The notes under the pieces were generated by a model. It saw only the letters and a list, made by a program, of their open reading frames with translations, was not told the origin of the DNA and made no database searches. A stretch of 64,000 nucleotides of DNA. Origin: Burkholderia pyrrocinia. Lineage in GTDB: Bacteria; Pseudomonadota; Gammaproteobacteria; Burkholderiales; Burkholderiaceae. Shown in pieces: positions 45,450 to 54,651 of the stretch. The stretch's first letter is position 1, and every line of letters starts with the position of its first letter. The DNA lies in contig NZ_CP094460.1 of NCBI RefSeq assembly GCF_022809715.1, positions 186,001 to 250,000 of the forward strand. The letters are read 5' to 3'. The position numbers and the translations under genes were made by a program.

Positions 45450-47630
45450 TCAGGCCCGCGACGCGCTCGGGTGGTCGGCCACCACGTACGCCGATGCCTG
45501 CTTCGTGCCGTCCGGCTTCGTCTGCAGGTAGACGCCCTGGATTTCCGGCTCGAAACCCGGCAGCGCGTTGATCCCGGCTTCGAGCGCGCGGAAGTAGTCG
45601 AGCGCCGGGCCGCCCCACGCTTCGCCGGGCACCACGCAGAAGATGCCGGGCGGATAGGGCAGCGCGCCTTCGGTCGCGATCCGGCCTTCGATGCGATCGA
45701 GCGTGACGAGTTCGACGTTGTTGCGGATCAGCTCGGCATTCGCGGCCTGCGGCAGCATCGCCTGCTTCGGGAACTGCGCACGCCGGAACATCTGCTTCTG
45801 CAGATGCTTCATGTCGTGGCTGCGATAGAAATCGTGCATGCGCTGGCACAACTGCCGCAGGCGCATGTTGCCGTACAGCTCCGGATACGCTTCGCACAAC
45901 GACGGGATCGCTTCGCGCAGCGGCGTGTCCTGGTCGAGGTGGCGTTCGAACTGCGCGAGGTGCGCGATCAGATGCTGCAGCTTGCCGAGGCTTTCCGACG
46001 GCGTGAGCAGGAACAGGATCGTGTACAGGTCAGCCTTCTCGGGCACGACGCCGTGCTCGCGCAGGTAGCGCGCGAGGATCGGCGCCGGCGCGCCGAACGG
46101 CGCGTACTCGTGCGTGTCGCGATCGATGCCGGGCGTCGTCAGCAGCAGCTTGCACGGATCGACGAAGTACTGGTCGTTCGCATAGCCTTCGAAGCCGTGC
46201 CACGCGTCGGCCGGATGGAAGCGGAAGAAGCGCAGGTCGTCGACGATCTGCTCGGTCGGGTAGTCGGCCCACGGGCGGCCGTCGACATGCTGCGGAACGA
46301 ACGGGCGGATCTGGCGGCAGGTCTTCAGCAGCAGCTTGCGTGCATCGACGCCGTGCGCGACGCAGTCGCGCCACAGGCGCTTGCCGGCCGGGCCCGCATG
46401 CATCTGCGCGTTGACGTCGAGCGCCGCGAACATCGGGTAGAACGGGCTCGTCGACGCATGGATCATGTACGCGTTGTTGAAGCGCCGGTGATCGCAGAAG
46501 CGCTTCTGGCCTTCGATGTGGCTGTCCTTCTTGTGGATCTGCGACGTCTGCGAGAAGCCGGCCTGCTGCTTGTGCACCGACTGCGTGACGAAGATGCCGG
46601 GATCGTCGGGGCCGAGCGTCAGCATCAGCGGCGAGCAATCCTGCATCATCGGGATGAACTGCTCGTAGCCGACCCACGCCGAATCGAACAGGATGTAGTC
46701 GCACAGATGCCCGATCCGGTCGACGATTTCCCGCGCGTTGTAGATCGTGCCGTCGTAGGTGCCGAGCTGGATCACCGCGAGCCGGAACGGGCGCGGCAGG
46801 TCGGCGCGCTCGGGCGCGACGTCGCGGATCGCGTCGCGAATGCGTGTTTCGTCGAGCGCCGCGCTGTCGACGCCGCCGATGAGGCCCCACGCGTTGCGCG
46901 CGGTTTCGAGGTAGACCGGCCGCGCGCCGGACACCACGAGCGCGCCGAGGTGCACCGACTTGTGGTTGTTGCGATCGAACAGCACGAGATCGTCGGGCGC
47001 GAGCAGCGCGCTCGTGACGACCTTGTTCGACGTCGACGTGCCGTTCAGCACGAACCAGGTCTTGTCGGCGTTGTAGATCCGCGCGGCGTTGCGCTGCGCT
47101 TCCAGCGCGGGGCCTTCGTGGATCAGCAGGTCGCCGAGCCGGACGTCCGCGTTGCAGAGGTCGGCGCGAAACAGTGTCTCGCCGAAGAAGTCGACGAACA
47201 TCCGGCCGAGCGGATGATTCGAGAAGAACTGGCCGCCCTGGTGGCCGGGGCAGTCGAACTCGACGTAGCCGCGCTGCACGTATTCGCGCATGACCTTGAA
47301 GAACGGCGGCAGCAGGTTCTCGCTGTAGATATCGGCGGCGGCTGAAATCTGCCGGCCGTAATAGTGGCGGCTGCCGTGCCCGAGCTGGATCACGCCGCTC
47401 GCGCTCGGCAGGACCGACGGCGGCACTTCCTGGTCGGGCTCGACCGCGACGAAGAACGGAATCGCGAAGCCGGTTCTTTCGACGGCTTTCAGGATTTTTT
47501 GCGCCGAATCGATTCCGACCACGATTGCCGCGATATTCGTGAAATCGGTCTGAAATACGTCGACCTGTTCGTGCGTGGTGAGGAAGGCGCCAATCAGCGC
47601 CGGCTCGACTGCGATTTTCAACAGGCTCAC
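45450..47630 (-). CDS. speC: Ornithine decarboxylase
   Basis: 726 residues of fold-type I PLP decarboxylase, with a response-regulator-like N-terminal wing, PLP core and C-terminal domain. Lys354 in VTQSVHKQQAGFSQTSQ binds PLP, and FNNAYMIHASTSPFYPMF is nearly the E. coli SpeC/SpeF sequence. It makes putrescine from ornithine. The start is GTG 47630, because GGGAGA sits about eight bases upstream; the ATG at 47669 has none. It may be the acid-inducible type (SpeF) rather than the biosynthetic SpeC; sequence alone does not settle this. PotE is encoded just beyond the next gene. Confidence 0.92.
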   Translation of the reverse strand: MSLLKIAVEPALIGAFLTTHEQVDVFQTDFTNIAAIVVGIDSAQKILKAVERTGFAIPFFVAVEPDQEVPPSVLPSASGVIQLGHGSRHYYGRQISAAADIYSENLLPPFFKVMREYVQRGYVEFDCPGHQGGQFFSNHPLGRMFVDFFGETLFRADLCNADVRLGDLLIHEGPALEAQRNAARIYNADKTWFVLNGTSTSNKVVTSALLAPDDLVLFDRNNHKSVHLGALVVSGARPVYLETARNAWGLIGGVDSAALDETRIRDAIRDVAPERADLPRPFRLAVIQLGTYDGTIYNAREIVDRIGHLCDYILFDSAWVGYEQFIPMMQDCSPLMLTLGPDDPGIFVTQSVHKQQAGFSQTSQIHKKDSHIEGQKRFCDHRRFNNAYMIHASTSPFYPMFAALDVNAQMHAGPAGKRLWRDCVAHGVDARKLLLKTCRQIRPFVPQHVDGRPWADYPTEQIVDDLRFFRFHPADAWHGFEGYANDQYFVDPCKLLLTTPGIDRDTHEYAPFGAPAPILARYLREHGVVPEKADLYTILFLLTPSESLGKLQHLIAHLAQFERHLDQDTPLREAIPSLCEAYPELYGNMRLRQLCQRMHDFYRSHDMKHLQKQMFRRAQFPKQAMLPQAANAELIRNNVELVTLDRIEGRIATEGALPYPPGIFCVVPGEAWGGPALDYFRALEAGINALPGFEPEIQGVYLQTKPDGTKQASAYVVADHPSASRA

Positions 47631-48139
47631 GCGAATTCTCCCGTAAATGTGCGGAAACGGGAGCCGCATTCACGCCGGCGCGCAATCCGCGTAATCCGAT
47701 ACGCGCCGCAGCCGATTGAAACGCTCCCGCGAATGCTGAATGCCGAATGCGCACCGCACGAATCAGCCTTGCGCAGCGAGGCTCGGCTGCCGACGGTCAG
47801 TGCGCGACGCAGCCGATCGTAGCAACAAAATCCGGCGAATTCAATCGACCGGAAACGGCAATGTCATTGAAAGATGAGTAGGATCAAACAAGCGGGAATT
47901 GGCGTGCTGCAATGCACATAAAAATGATCCAATTATGAAATCCGATTTGAAAGGGATCGACGATTTTGCCGAATCGTCGGCTTTTCATCGAAAGGCATCC
48001 ATGGCATAGTCGGCATCCGAATCGGATGGCGAATCAAACCGGAATTGCGAGCGTCTCATGTCGCCGACCGTGGCCTGCTGTCCGCGTGCTCGTGAGACGA
48101 ACAACACCAACGAAGCATCGGAACAGCGAGGGCAACATC
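47631..48139. other. Long AT-rich divergent control region
   Basis: 509 bases between the divergent decarboxylase genes. The middle (47830-48000) is notably AT-rich for this genome. It should contain both promoters and possibly long leaders. In enterobacteria the speF transcript has a regulatory leader peptide (speFL); I looked for a similar short ORF and could not defend one. Confidence 0.45.
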
Positions 48140-50440
48140 ATGAATACATCCACCGGAGGCGTTCGTCGTCTCGGCATGCGTGCGCTGCTGGTCGACGACG
48201 AAATCGCGCAGGAAACGGCGACCGGGCGCGCGGTCCGCACACTGAGCGCGGAGCTCGCGCAACGCGACATCGACGTGCTCACGGCGACATCCGCCGACGA
48301 TGCGATCATGCTGATCCGTTCCGATCCGTCGATCCAGTGCGTGCTGCTCGACTGGGATCTCGGCGTGGATGGCCACGGGCCGTCCGAGGCGGTGGTCGAA
48401 GCGATCCGGCATCGCAACGCCAACGTGCCGATCTTCCTGCTGGCCGACCGCAGCGTCGCGTCGTCGGTGCCGTCCGCGGTCATGGGCCAGGTCGACGATT
48501 TCGTGTGGCTGCTCGAGGATACGGCCGACTTCATCGGCGGGCGCATCCACGCGGCGATCGAACGCTATCGCTCGACCGTGCTGCCGCCGATGTTCGGCGC
48601 GCTCGCGAAGTTCTCGCGCGTCTACGAATACTCGTGGCATACGCCCGGCCACACGGGCGGCACGGGCTTCCTGAAGTCGCCGGTCGGCCGCGCGTTCTTC
48701 GAATACTTCGGCGAATCGCTGTTCCGCTCCGACCTGTCGATCTCGGTCGGCGAACTCGGCTCGCTGCTCGACCACTCGGGCCCGATCGGCGAAAGCGAGC
48801 GCTACGCGGCGCGCGTGTTCGGTGCGCATCGCACGTATCACGTGACGAACGGCTCGTCGACGTCGAACCGCATCATCCTGATGGCGAGCGTGAGCCGCGA
48901 CCAGATCGCGCTGTGCGACCGCAACTGCCACAAGTCGGCCGAGCATGCGATCACGATGTCGGGCGCGATCCCGACGTACCTGGTACCGACGCGCAACCGC
49001 TACGGGATCATCGGGCCGATCGCGTCCGAGCGCCTCACGCAGGCGGCGATCCGCGAGGCGATCGCATCGAACCCGCTCGCGGCCGGGCTTGCCGATCGCC
49101 AGCCGAAGCACGCGATCGTCACGAACTCGACTTACGACGGCCTCTGCTACAACGTCGCGCGCGTCGAGGAACTGCTCGGCGCGAGCGTCGACCGCCTGCA
49201 CTTCGACGAAGCGTGGTACGGCTACGCGCGCTTCAACCCGATCTACCGCGACCGCCATGCGATGCACGGCGACCCGCGCGACCATCGTGCGGACCGGCCC
49301 ACGGTGTTCGCGACGCAGTCGACGCACAAGCTGCTGACCGCACTGTCGCAAGCGTCGTACATCCACGTGCGCGACGGCCGCAGCCCGATTCCGCATGCTC
49401 AGTTTAACGAAACGTTCATGATGCACGCGTCGACGTCGCCGAACTACGCGATCATCGCGTCGAACGACGTCGCGGCCGCGATGATGGACGGCCCCGGCGG
49501 CGAAGCGCTGACGCACGAGTCGATCGAGGAGGCCGTCGCATTCCGGCAGATGATCGCGCGGATGAACAACGAGTTCGACGCGAAGGGAGACTGGTTCTTC
49601 GAATGCTGGCAGCCCGACACCGTGCTCGAGGCACGCACGGGCCGCACGCTGCCGTTCCACGATGCGCCGCCCGAGCTGCTCGCGAGCGATCCGTCGTGCT
49701 GGGTGCTGCGCCCCGGCGCGCAATGGCACGGCTTCGGCAATATCGAGGACGGCTACTGCATGCTCGATCCGATCAAGGTGTCGATCGTCACGCCGGGCGT
49801 CGCGCCGGCCGGCGGCCTGATGCCGGTCGGCATTCCGGCGAGCGTCGTCACGGCCTATCTCGATGCGCGCGGGATCGTCGTCGAGAAGACGACCGATTTC
49901 ACGATCCTGTTCCTGTTCTCGATCGGCATCACGAAGGGCAAGTGGGGCTCGCTCGTCAGCGCGCTGTGCGACTTCAAGCGCGACTACGACGCGAACCTGT
50001 CGCTCGACATGGCGATTCCGTCGCTCGCGAAGGAACACGGCGCACGTTATGCGGGCATGGGGCTGAAGGACCTGGCCGACACGATGTTCGCGGCGATGGA
50101 GCAGCTCGGCACGACGCGGCTGATGTCGGAGGCGTTCTCGATCCTGCCGAAGCCGGAGATGAGCCCGGTGCGCGCATACGAGCATCTCGTGCAGGGCCGC
50201 GTCGAGCAGGTCACGCTCGACGAGCTGGCCGGTCGCACGGTCGCCACCGGCGTCGTGCCGTATCCGCCGGGCATTCCGCTGCTGATGCCCGGCGAGAACG
50301 CGGGGCCGGCAGGCGGCCCGGTGCTCGGCTACCTGAAGGCGCTCGAAGCGTACGACCGCCGTTTTCCGGGCTTCGCGCACGACACGCACGGCGTAGAAGT
50401 CGAGGACGGCACGTACCGCGTGTACTGCCTGACGGCCTGA
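48140..50440 (+). CDS. adiA: Biodegradative arginine decarboxylase (AdiA-like)
   Basis: 766 residues. The N-terminal receiver-like domain begins ALLVDDEIAQETATG. The PLP lysine is Lys397 in FATQSTHKLLTALSQASYIH. FDEAWYGYARFNPIY, FNETFMMHASTSPNYAII and LRPGAQWHGFGNIEDGYCML follow E. coli AdiA closely, closer than to lysine decarboxylases. The family converts arginine to agmatine while consuming a proton. GAGGG precedes ATG 48140. The gene directly precedes a PotE-like antiporter, 46 bases on. Lysine decarboxylase activity cannot be ruled out without assay. Confidence 0.88.
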   Translation: MNTSTGGVRRLGMRALLVDDEIAQETATGRAVRTLSAELAQRDIDVLTATSADDAIMLIRSDPSIQCVLLDWDLGVDGHGPSEAVVEAIRHRNANVPIFLLADRSVASSVPSAVMGQVDDFVWLLEDTADFIGGRIHAAIERYRSTVLPPMFGALAKFSRVYEYSWHTPGHTGGTGFLKSPVGRAFFEYFGESLFRSDLSISVGELGSLLDHSGPIGESERYAARVFGAHRTYHVTNGSSTSNRIILMASVSRDQIALCDRNCHKSAEHAITMSGAIPTYLVPTRNRYGIIGPIASERLTQAAIREAIASNPLAAGLADRQPKHAIVTNSTYDGLCYNVARVEELLGASVDRLHFDEAWYGYARFNPIYRDRHAMHGDPRDHRADRPTVFATQSTHKLLTALSQASYIHVRDGRSPIPHAQFNETFMMHASTSPNYAIIASNDVAAAMMDGPGGEALTHESIEEAVAFRQMIARMNNEFDAKGDWFFECWQPDTVLEARTGRTLPFHDAPPELLASDPSCWVLRPGAQWHGFGNIEDGYCMLDPIKVSIVTPGVAPAGGLMPVGIPASVVTAYLDARGIVVEKTTDFTILFLFSIGITKGKWGSLVSALCDFKRDYDANLSLDMAIPSLAKEHGARYAGMGLKDLADTMFAAMEQLGTTRLMSEAFSILPKPEMSPVRAYEHLVQGRVEQVTLDELAGRTVATGVVPYPPGIPLLMPGENAGPAGGPVLGYLKALEAYDRRFPGFAHDTHGVEVEDGTYRVYCLTA

Positions 50441-50486
50441 ACGAGCGACCGGCCGCGCGGCGGCATCACATCGAAGGATCGAGATC

Positions 50487-51872
50487 ATGGAAAACGCAGC
50501 GAGCATGTCCGCCGCGGCCCCGGCGGCCGCAGCGAAGAACCGGATGAACGTCTGGCAGCTCACCATCCTCACGGCGGTCAACATGATGGGCTCCGGCATC
50601 ATCCTGCTGCCGGCGAAGCTTGCGCAGGTCGGCACGATCTCGCTGCTGTCGTGGATCGTCACGGCCGGCGGCTCGCTCGCGCTGGCCTATGCGTTCGCGC
50701 GCTGCGGGATGTTGAGCCGCAAGCCGGGCGGGATGGGCGGCTACACGGAATACGCGTTCGGCAAGGCCGGCAACTACATGGCGAACTACACGTACGGGCT
50801 GTCGCTCGTGATCGCCAACGTCGCGATCGGCGTCACGGCGGTCGGCTATGGCACCGTGCTGTTCGACGCGACGCTGTCGCCGCTGCAGACGGGCCTGTGG
50901 ACGATCTTCCTGCTCGTGCTGACGACGGTCGCGAACTTCGGCGGCTCGCGCATCACCGGCCGGATCGGCTCGGTGACCGTATGGGGCGTGATCATTCCGG
51001 TCGTCATCGTGTCGCTGATCGGCTGGTTCTGGTTCAGCGGCGCGACCTGGGGCGCTGCGTGGAATCCGCACGGCATGTCGTTCGGGCCGGCCGTCGGCAG
51101 TTCGATCGCGGTGACGCTGTGGGCGTTCCTCGGGCTCGAATCGGCGTGCGCGAACTCGGATGCGGTGGAGAACCCGGAGCGCAACGTGCCGATCGCCGTG
51201 CTCGGCGGCACGATCGCATCGGCGATCTTCTACATCGTGTCGACCAACGTGATCGCGGGGATCGTGCCGAACGCGATCCTCGCGAAGTCGAACGCGCCGT
51301 TCGGCATCGCGTTCGCGACGATGTTCACGCCGACCGTCGGCACGATCGTCACCGCGCTGATGGTGATCGCGTGCATCGGATCGCTGCTCGGCTGGCAGTT
51401 CACGGTCGCGCAGGTGTTCAAGAGCTCGGCGGACGTCGGCTACTTCCTGCCGGTGTTCGCGCGTGCGACGCGCACGGGCACGCCGATCGTCGGCATGGTG
51501 ATCCTGCTCGTCGCGCAGGTCGCGCTGGCGCTGATGACGATCAGCCCGGAGCTGAGCAGCCAGTTCCAGAAGATCGTCGATCTCGCGGTCGTCACGAACC
51601 TCGTGCCGTACGTGATGTCGATGGCCGCGCTGATCACGATCCAGAAGGTCGCGAAGGTGCCGCCGGCCAAGGCGCTGGTGACGAACGTGATCGCGATGGT
51701 CGCCACCGCGTACAGCTTCTATGCGCTCGTCAGCTCGGGCGAGCAGGCGCTGATGCTCGGCGGCCTGTGCGTGTTCCTGGGCTGGACGCTGTTCGGCTTC
51801 GTCAGCGCGCGCTTCTACCAGATGGAAGTCGACGCGCACGTGAAGGAACCGGGGAAGTCGCTGCAGGCGTGA
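50487..51872 (+). CDS. potE: Putrescine-ornithine antiporter (PotE-like)
   Basis: 461 residues, 12 helices, APC superfamily. WQLTILTAVNMMGSGIILLP has the GSGI substrate loop, GGMGGYTEYAFGKAGNYMAN and LWAFLGLESACANSDAVENP match E. coli PotE almost position for position. It exchanges putrescine for ornithine, or imports putrescine with H+. Its natural partner is the ornithine decarboxylase on the other side of the AdiA-like gene. That gene lies between them and reads in the same direction as potE. Confidence 0.9.
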   Translation: MENAASMSAAAPAAAAKNRMNVWQLTILTAVNMMGSGIILLPAKLAQVGTISLLSWIVTAGGSLALAYAFARCGMLSRKPGGMGGYTEYAFGKAGNYMANYTYGLSLVIANVAIGVTAVGYGTVLFDATLSPLQTGLWTIFLLVLTTVANFGGSRITGRIGSVTVWGVIIPVVIVSLIGWFWFSGATWGAAWNPHGMSFGPAVGSSIAVTLWAFLGLESACANSDAVENPERNVPIAVLGGTIASAIFYIVSTNVIAGIVPNAILAKSNAPFGIAFATMFTPTVGTIVTALMVIACIGSLLGWQFTVAQVFKSSADVGYFLPVFARATRTGTPIVGMVILLVAQVALALMTISPELSSQFQKIVDLAVVTNLVPYVMSMAALITIQKVAKVPPAKALVTNVIAMVATAYSFYALVSSGEQALMLGGLCVFLGWTLFGFVSARFYQMEVDAHVKEPGKSLQA

Positions 51873-51884
51873 GGGCGGGGCTCG

Positions 51885-52073
51885 CTGCTGCTGACGGACA
51901 GGCCGCTTCAGCAGCGGCGGGATTGCCTTCTTCAGTAGATCGACGAGCGCACGCACGCGCGGCGGCAGCGGCCGCTGCGCTTGCACGAGTATGTCGAGCA
52001 CGAAGCCGGGGAGCCCGTTCCGCGGAAGAATCCTGACGTCCCGCGGACGACCGGCTCCAGCGTACCGTGTCAC
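51885..52073 (-). pseudogene. Possible LysR C-terminal remnant
   Basis: About 60 codons on the minus strand (DVRILPRNGLPGFVLDILVQ, then RPLPPRVRALVDLLKKAI) resemble the last part of LysR effector domains, where RVRALVDFL is common. There is no DNA-binding part and the flanks are frameshifted. It may be only coincidence. Confidence 0.35.
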
Positions 52074-52143
52074 CGAAGCCGCGTGTGTTCATCGAAGCGA
52101 TGAGCGAAAATCGGCATTCGCGCGACCGACAGGAGACGGCGAC

Positions 52144-52728
52144 ATGACGCAACAGGATGAAGCGATGCGCACGCGATGCGTCGCATGGCAGATCGTGCAG
52201 ACGTGGCAGGCGGCCGAATGGTGCTGGCTCGCGGAGACGCGAACGGGAATCGATCTGTCGGGTTCGGTGTCGGGTGCAATCGACGGCGCGCCGTTTCGCA
52301 TCGACTATGCGATCGCATGCGGTGCCGACTGGCTCACGCGCTCGGCGCGCGTGACACGCTGGCTCGGCACGTTGCCACCGCAACAACTGGACCTCGCATG
52401 CGAGGAAGGGCGCTGGACGATCGACGGCGTCGACGCGTCGATGCTCGCGGGCGCGACCGACATCGACCTCGGTTTCAGCCCGTCGACCAATACGCTGCCG
52501 ATCCGGCGGCTGGCGCTGGCCGTCGGCGACGCTGCGACGATCCATACCGCATGGCTGCGCTTTCCGGATTTCGCCATCGTGCGCGGCGAGCAGCGTTATA
52601 CGCATACGGCGCCACACGTGTATCGCTACGAGAGCGGCACCTATGCGGCCGATATCGCGATCGACGAAGCCGGCCTCGTCATCGACTACGACGAATGGCG
52701 GCGCATCGGCGCGGCGCCTGCGCCGTAA
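52144..52728 (+). CDS. Putative glycolipid-binding domain protein
   Basis: 194 residues. Resembles the 'putative glycolipid-binding' family (PF06475): AWQIVQTWQAAEWCWLAETR at the start and DIDLGFSPSTNTLPIRRLAL in the centre, the latter being the family's best conserved segment. The fold is beta-rich and the actual ligand in bacteria is unproven. ATG 52144 is preceded by AGGAGACGGCGAC. No operon link to neighbours is apparent. Confidence 0.75.
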   Translation: MTQQDEAMRTRCVAWQIVQTWQAAEWCWLAETRTGIDLSGSVSGAIDGAPFRIDYAIACGADWLTRSARVTRWLGTLPPQQLDLACEEGRWTIDGVDASMLAGATDIDLGFSPSTNTLPIRRLALAVGDAATIHTAWLRFPDFAIVRGEQRYTHTAPHVYRYESGTYAADIAIDEAGLVIDYDEWRRIGAAPAP

Positions 52729-52755
52729 CGCGTCGCATCGTGTATCGGCGACACA

Positions 52756-53748
52756 TCAGCGCGCGTTGGCGACCGTCAGCTTGCCCGGAATCAGCTTCAG
52801 CGTGCTGAACGTGTCGGCGATGTTCTGCTGATACGCGACCGTCGCGTCGGTGACGGGCTGCACGCCGTAGCCGGCGCGCTTGAGCGCGACTTCGAGCGTC
52901 GGCGCGTCGAGGCCGACGAGCGGTGACAGTTGCGCGGCGACGTCGGGCGTGTGGTCGCGCGCCCAGCGATCGACCGCGTCGACTTCGTCGAGCAGCGCGC
53001 GCAGCACCTGCGGGTGAGCGGCCGCGTACTTGCGCGCGGCGAGGTAGTACTGCGTGTTGCGCACGAGCCCTTCGCCGTTCGCGATCACGCGCGCGCCGAG
53101 CTGCCGTTCGGCGGCCGCCAGATACGGATCCCAGATCACCCACGCATCGACGCTGCGCTGCACGAACGCGGCGCGCGCGTCGGCGGGCGTCAGGTAGATC
53201 GGCTGGATGTCCGCATACGCGAGGCCCGCATGTTCCAGCGCCTTCACGAGCAGGTAGTGGACGTTCGAGCCCTTGTTGAACGCGACCTTCTTGCCGCGCA
53301 ACTGCGCGACGTTGCGGATCGGCGAATCGGGCAGCACGACGATCGCTTCGCCCTGCGGCGCGGGCGGCTCGTTGCCGATATAGACGAAATCGACGCCGGC
53401 CGCCTGCGCGAAGATCGGCGGCGTTTCGCCGACCGTGCCGACGTCGATCGCGCCGGCGTTCAGCCCTTCGAGCAGTTGCGGGCCGGCCGGGAATTCGAGC
53501 CATTGCACCGCGACGCCCTGGCTCGCAAGGCGCTTCTCGAGCGTGCCGCGGGCCTTCAGCACGACGAAGTTGCCGTATTTCTGGAAACCGATGCGCAGCC
53601 GCGTGCCGTTGTCCTGGGCTCGTGCGGGCAGGGTCGCGAGCGGCCCGAGCGCAAGCCCGGCAAGCCCGGCGGCCGCGCCATGCAGCCATTGGCGTCGGCG
53701 CGGGTTCGCCGGGGTCGTTTCAACGTCTGCGTGCGGTGTGTCGCTCAT
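52756..53748 (-). CDS. ssuA: Aliphatic sulfonate ABC transporter, periplasmic binding protein
   Basis: 330 residues with a Tat-like signal (RRRQWLHG and a hydrophobic stretch ending ATLPARAQ). RLRIGFQKYGNFVVLKARGT and QWLEFPAGPQLLEGLNAGAI are standard SsuA/NrtA-type binding-protein segments. It would capture alkanesulfonates for import. The permease and ATPase genes are ~5 kb further along on the same strand, next to a second SsuA-like protein (61194-62276). Confidence 0.88.
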   Translation of the reverse strand: MSDTPHADVETTPANPRRRQWLHGAAAGLAGLALGPLATLPARAQDNGTRLRIGFQKYGNFVVLKARGTLEKRLASQGVAVQWLEFPAGPQLLEGLNAGAIDVGTVGETPPIFAQAAGVDFVYIGNEPPAPQGEAIVVLPDSPIRNVAQLRGKKVAFNKGSNVHYLLVKALEHAGLAYADIQPIYLTPADARAAFVQRSVDAWVIWDPYLAAAERQLGARVIANGEGLVRNTQYYLAARKYAAAHPQVLRALLDEVDAVDRWARDHTPDVAAQLSPLVGLDAPTLEVALKRAGYGVQPVTDATVAYQQNIADTFSTLKLIPGKLTVANAR

Positions 53749-53922
53749 CTGGGTGTCCTGCGTGCGGGTTCACGGGCCGCGCGCCAAGGCGGCGCGGCCG
53801 GCGCAGGACGGGGCCGGATGCGGGCGATGCTCGCAACGGGCCGGCCCGCGCCGGATTCAGGACGATACGGCCGCGCGGGCCGGCGGCCAACCAATGAATG
53901 CGCATATGCAAATCAGCGGCGC

Positions 53923-54330
53923 TCAGGCTGCGTCTGCGGCGCTTTCCTCGATCGAATCGACGCGGTCCGGATAGAACGCGAGGTGTCCGCGAATCGCTTC
54001 GACGGCCGGATACGGATGCTCGTAGGTCCACACCGCGTTGGTCGCGCGTTCGCCGCCGGCCGGGATCGCGTAGTACGCGCAGTCGCCCTTGTACGGGCAG
54101 TACGTCGCGTGGTCGGTGCGGCGCAGCAGCGACATGTCGGCGTCTTCGCGCGGGATGTAGAGCACGGCCGGATAGCTGGCCTCGCGCAGCGCCAGCGCGC
54201 GGCGCGTATCGGCGACGACCTTGCCGGCCACCGTGACCACCACGCGCGACGGATGCGGCTCGATCGCGATCGGATGATCGGGGCCCGGCGACTTGACGGG
54301 ACGAGAGGGCGTATCGGAGCGGGTCGACAT
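53923..54330 (-). CDS. DUF427 family protein
   Basis: 135 residues. The DUF427 pattern is clear: RVVVTVAGKVVADTRRALAL, then YIPREDADMSLLRRTDHATY and CPYKGDCAYYAI. The family is small, beta-rich and of unknown function, though often near sulfur and redox genes in proteobacteria. GGAGG eleven bases before ATG 54330 supports the start, and the longer upstream frame is rejected. Confidence 0.85.
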   Translation of the reverse strand: MSTRSDTPSRPVKSPGPDHPIAIEPHPSRVVVTVAGKVVADTRRALALREASYPAVLYIPREDADMSLLRRTDHATYCPYKGDCAYYAIPAGGERATNAVWTYEHPYPAVEAIRGHLAFYPDRVDSIEESAADAA

Positions 54331-54651
54331 CGTGGGTCCTCCAGGAATCGGCGGCGCGGCGTCGTCGGGCGGATCCCGGCGCGCCCGTGCCGGCGTTTGC
54401 CAGCCGATACGATGCGCCAATTCCGGAGAATCTGCAGGGGGCCGGAAGGCGGTGGCGCGGTCGCGTGCTTTGGCGTGGCGCGAAGGATCTGCCGGGCGAT
54501 GCCCCGGCGCTTGCGCGGACATATTCATGCCCGGGCAGCGGGATGCACCCGCGGCGATAAGCAACGTCGAATTAATTGGTAAGCGAACGGCGGGAGGCGC
54601 GCGAAGATCGGCGGTCGTCATTCGCATGACTCATTCCTCCTTTCCGCCACC
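54331..54651. other. Divergent gap, promoter region
   Basis: 321 bases between the DUF427 gene and the peptide-type binding-protein gene. The stretch 54560-54580 (GTCGAATTAATTGG) is the only AT-rich island and a likely promoter core. No gene is seen. Confidence 0.4.

Noticed and set aside
46030..47754. 574-residue frame antisense-shifted within ornithine decarboxylase
   Set aside because: Frame shadow; the decarboxylase frame has motif support across its length.
50466..52073. Long Asp/Arg/His-rich minus-strand frame of 535 residues
   Set aside because: Mostly antisense of potE. Only the first ~60 codons resemble anything (LysR), listed separately with low confidence.
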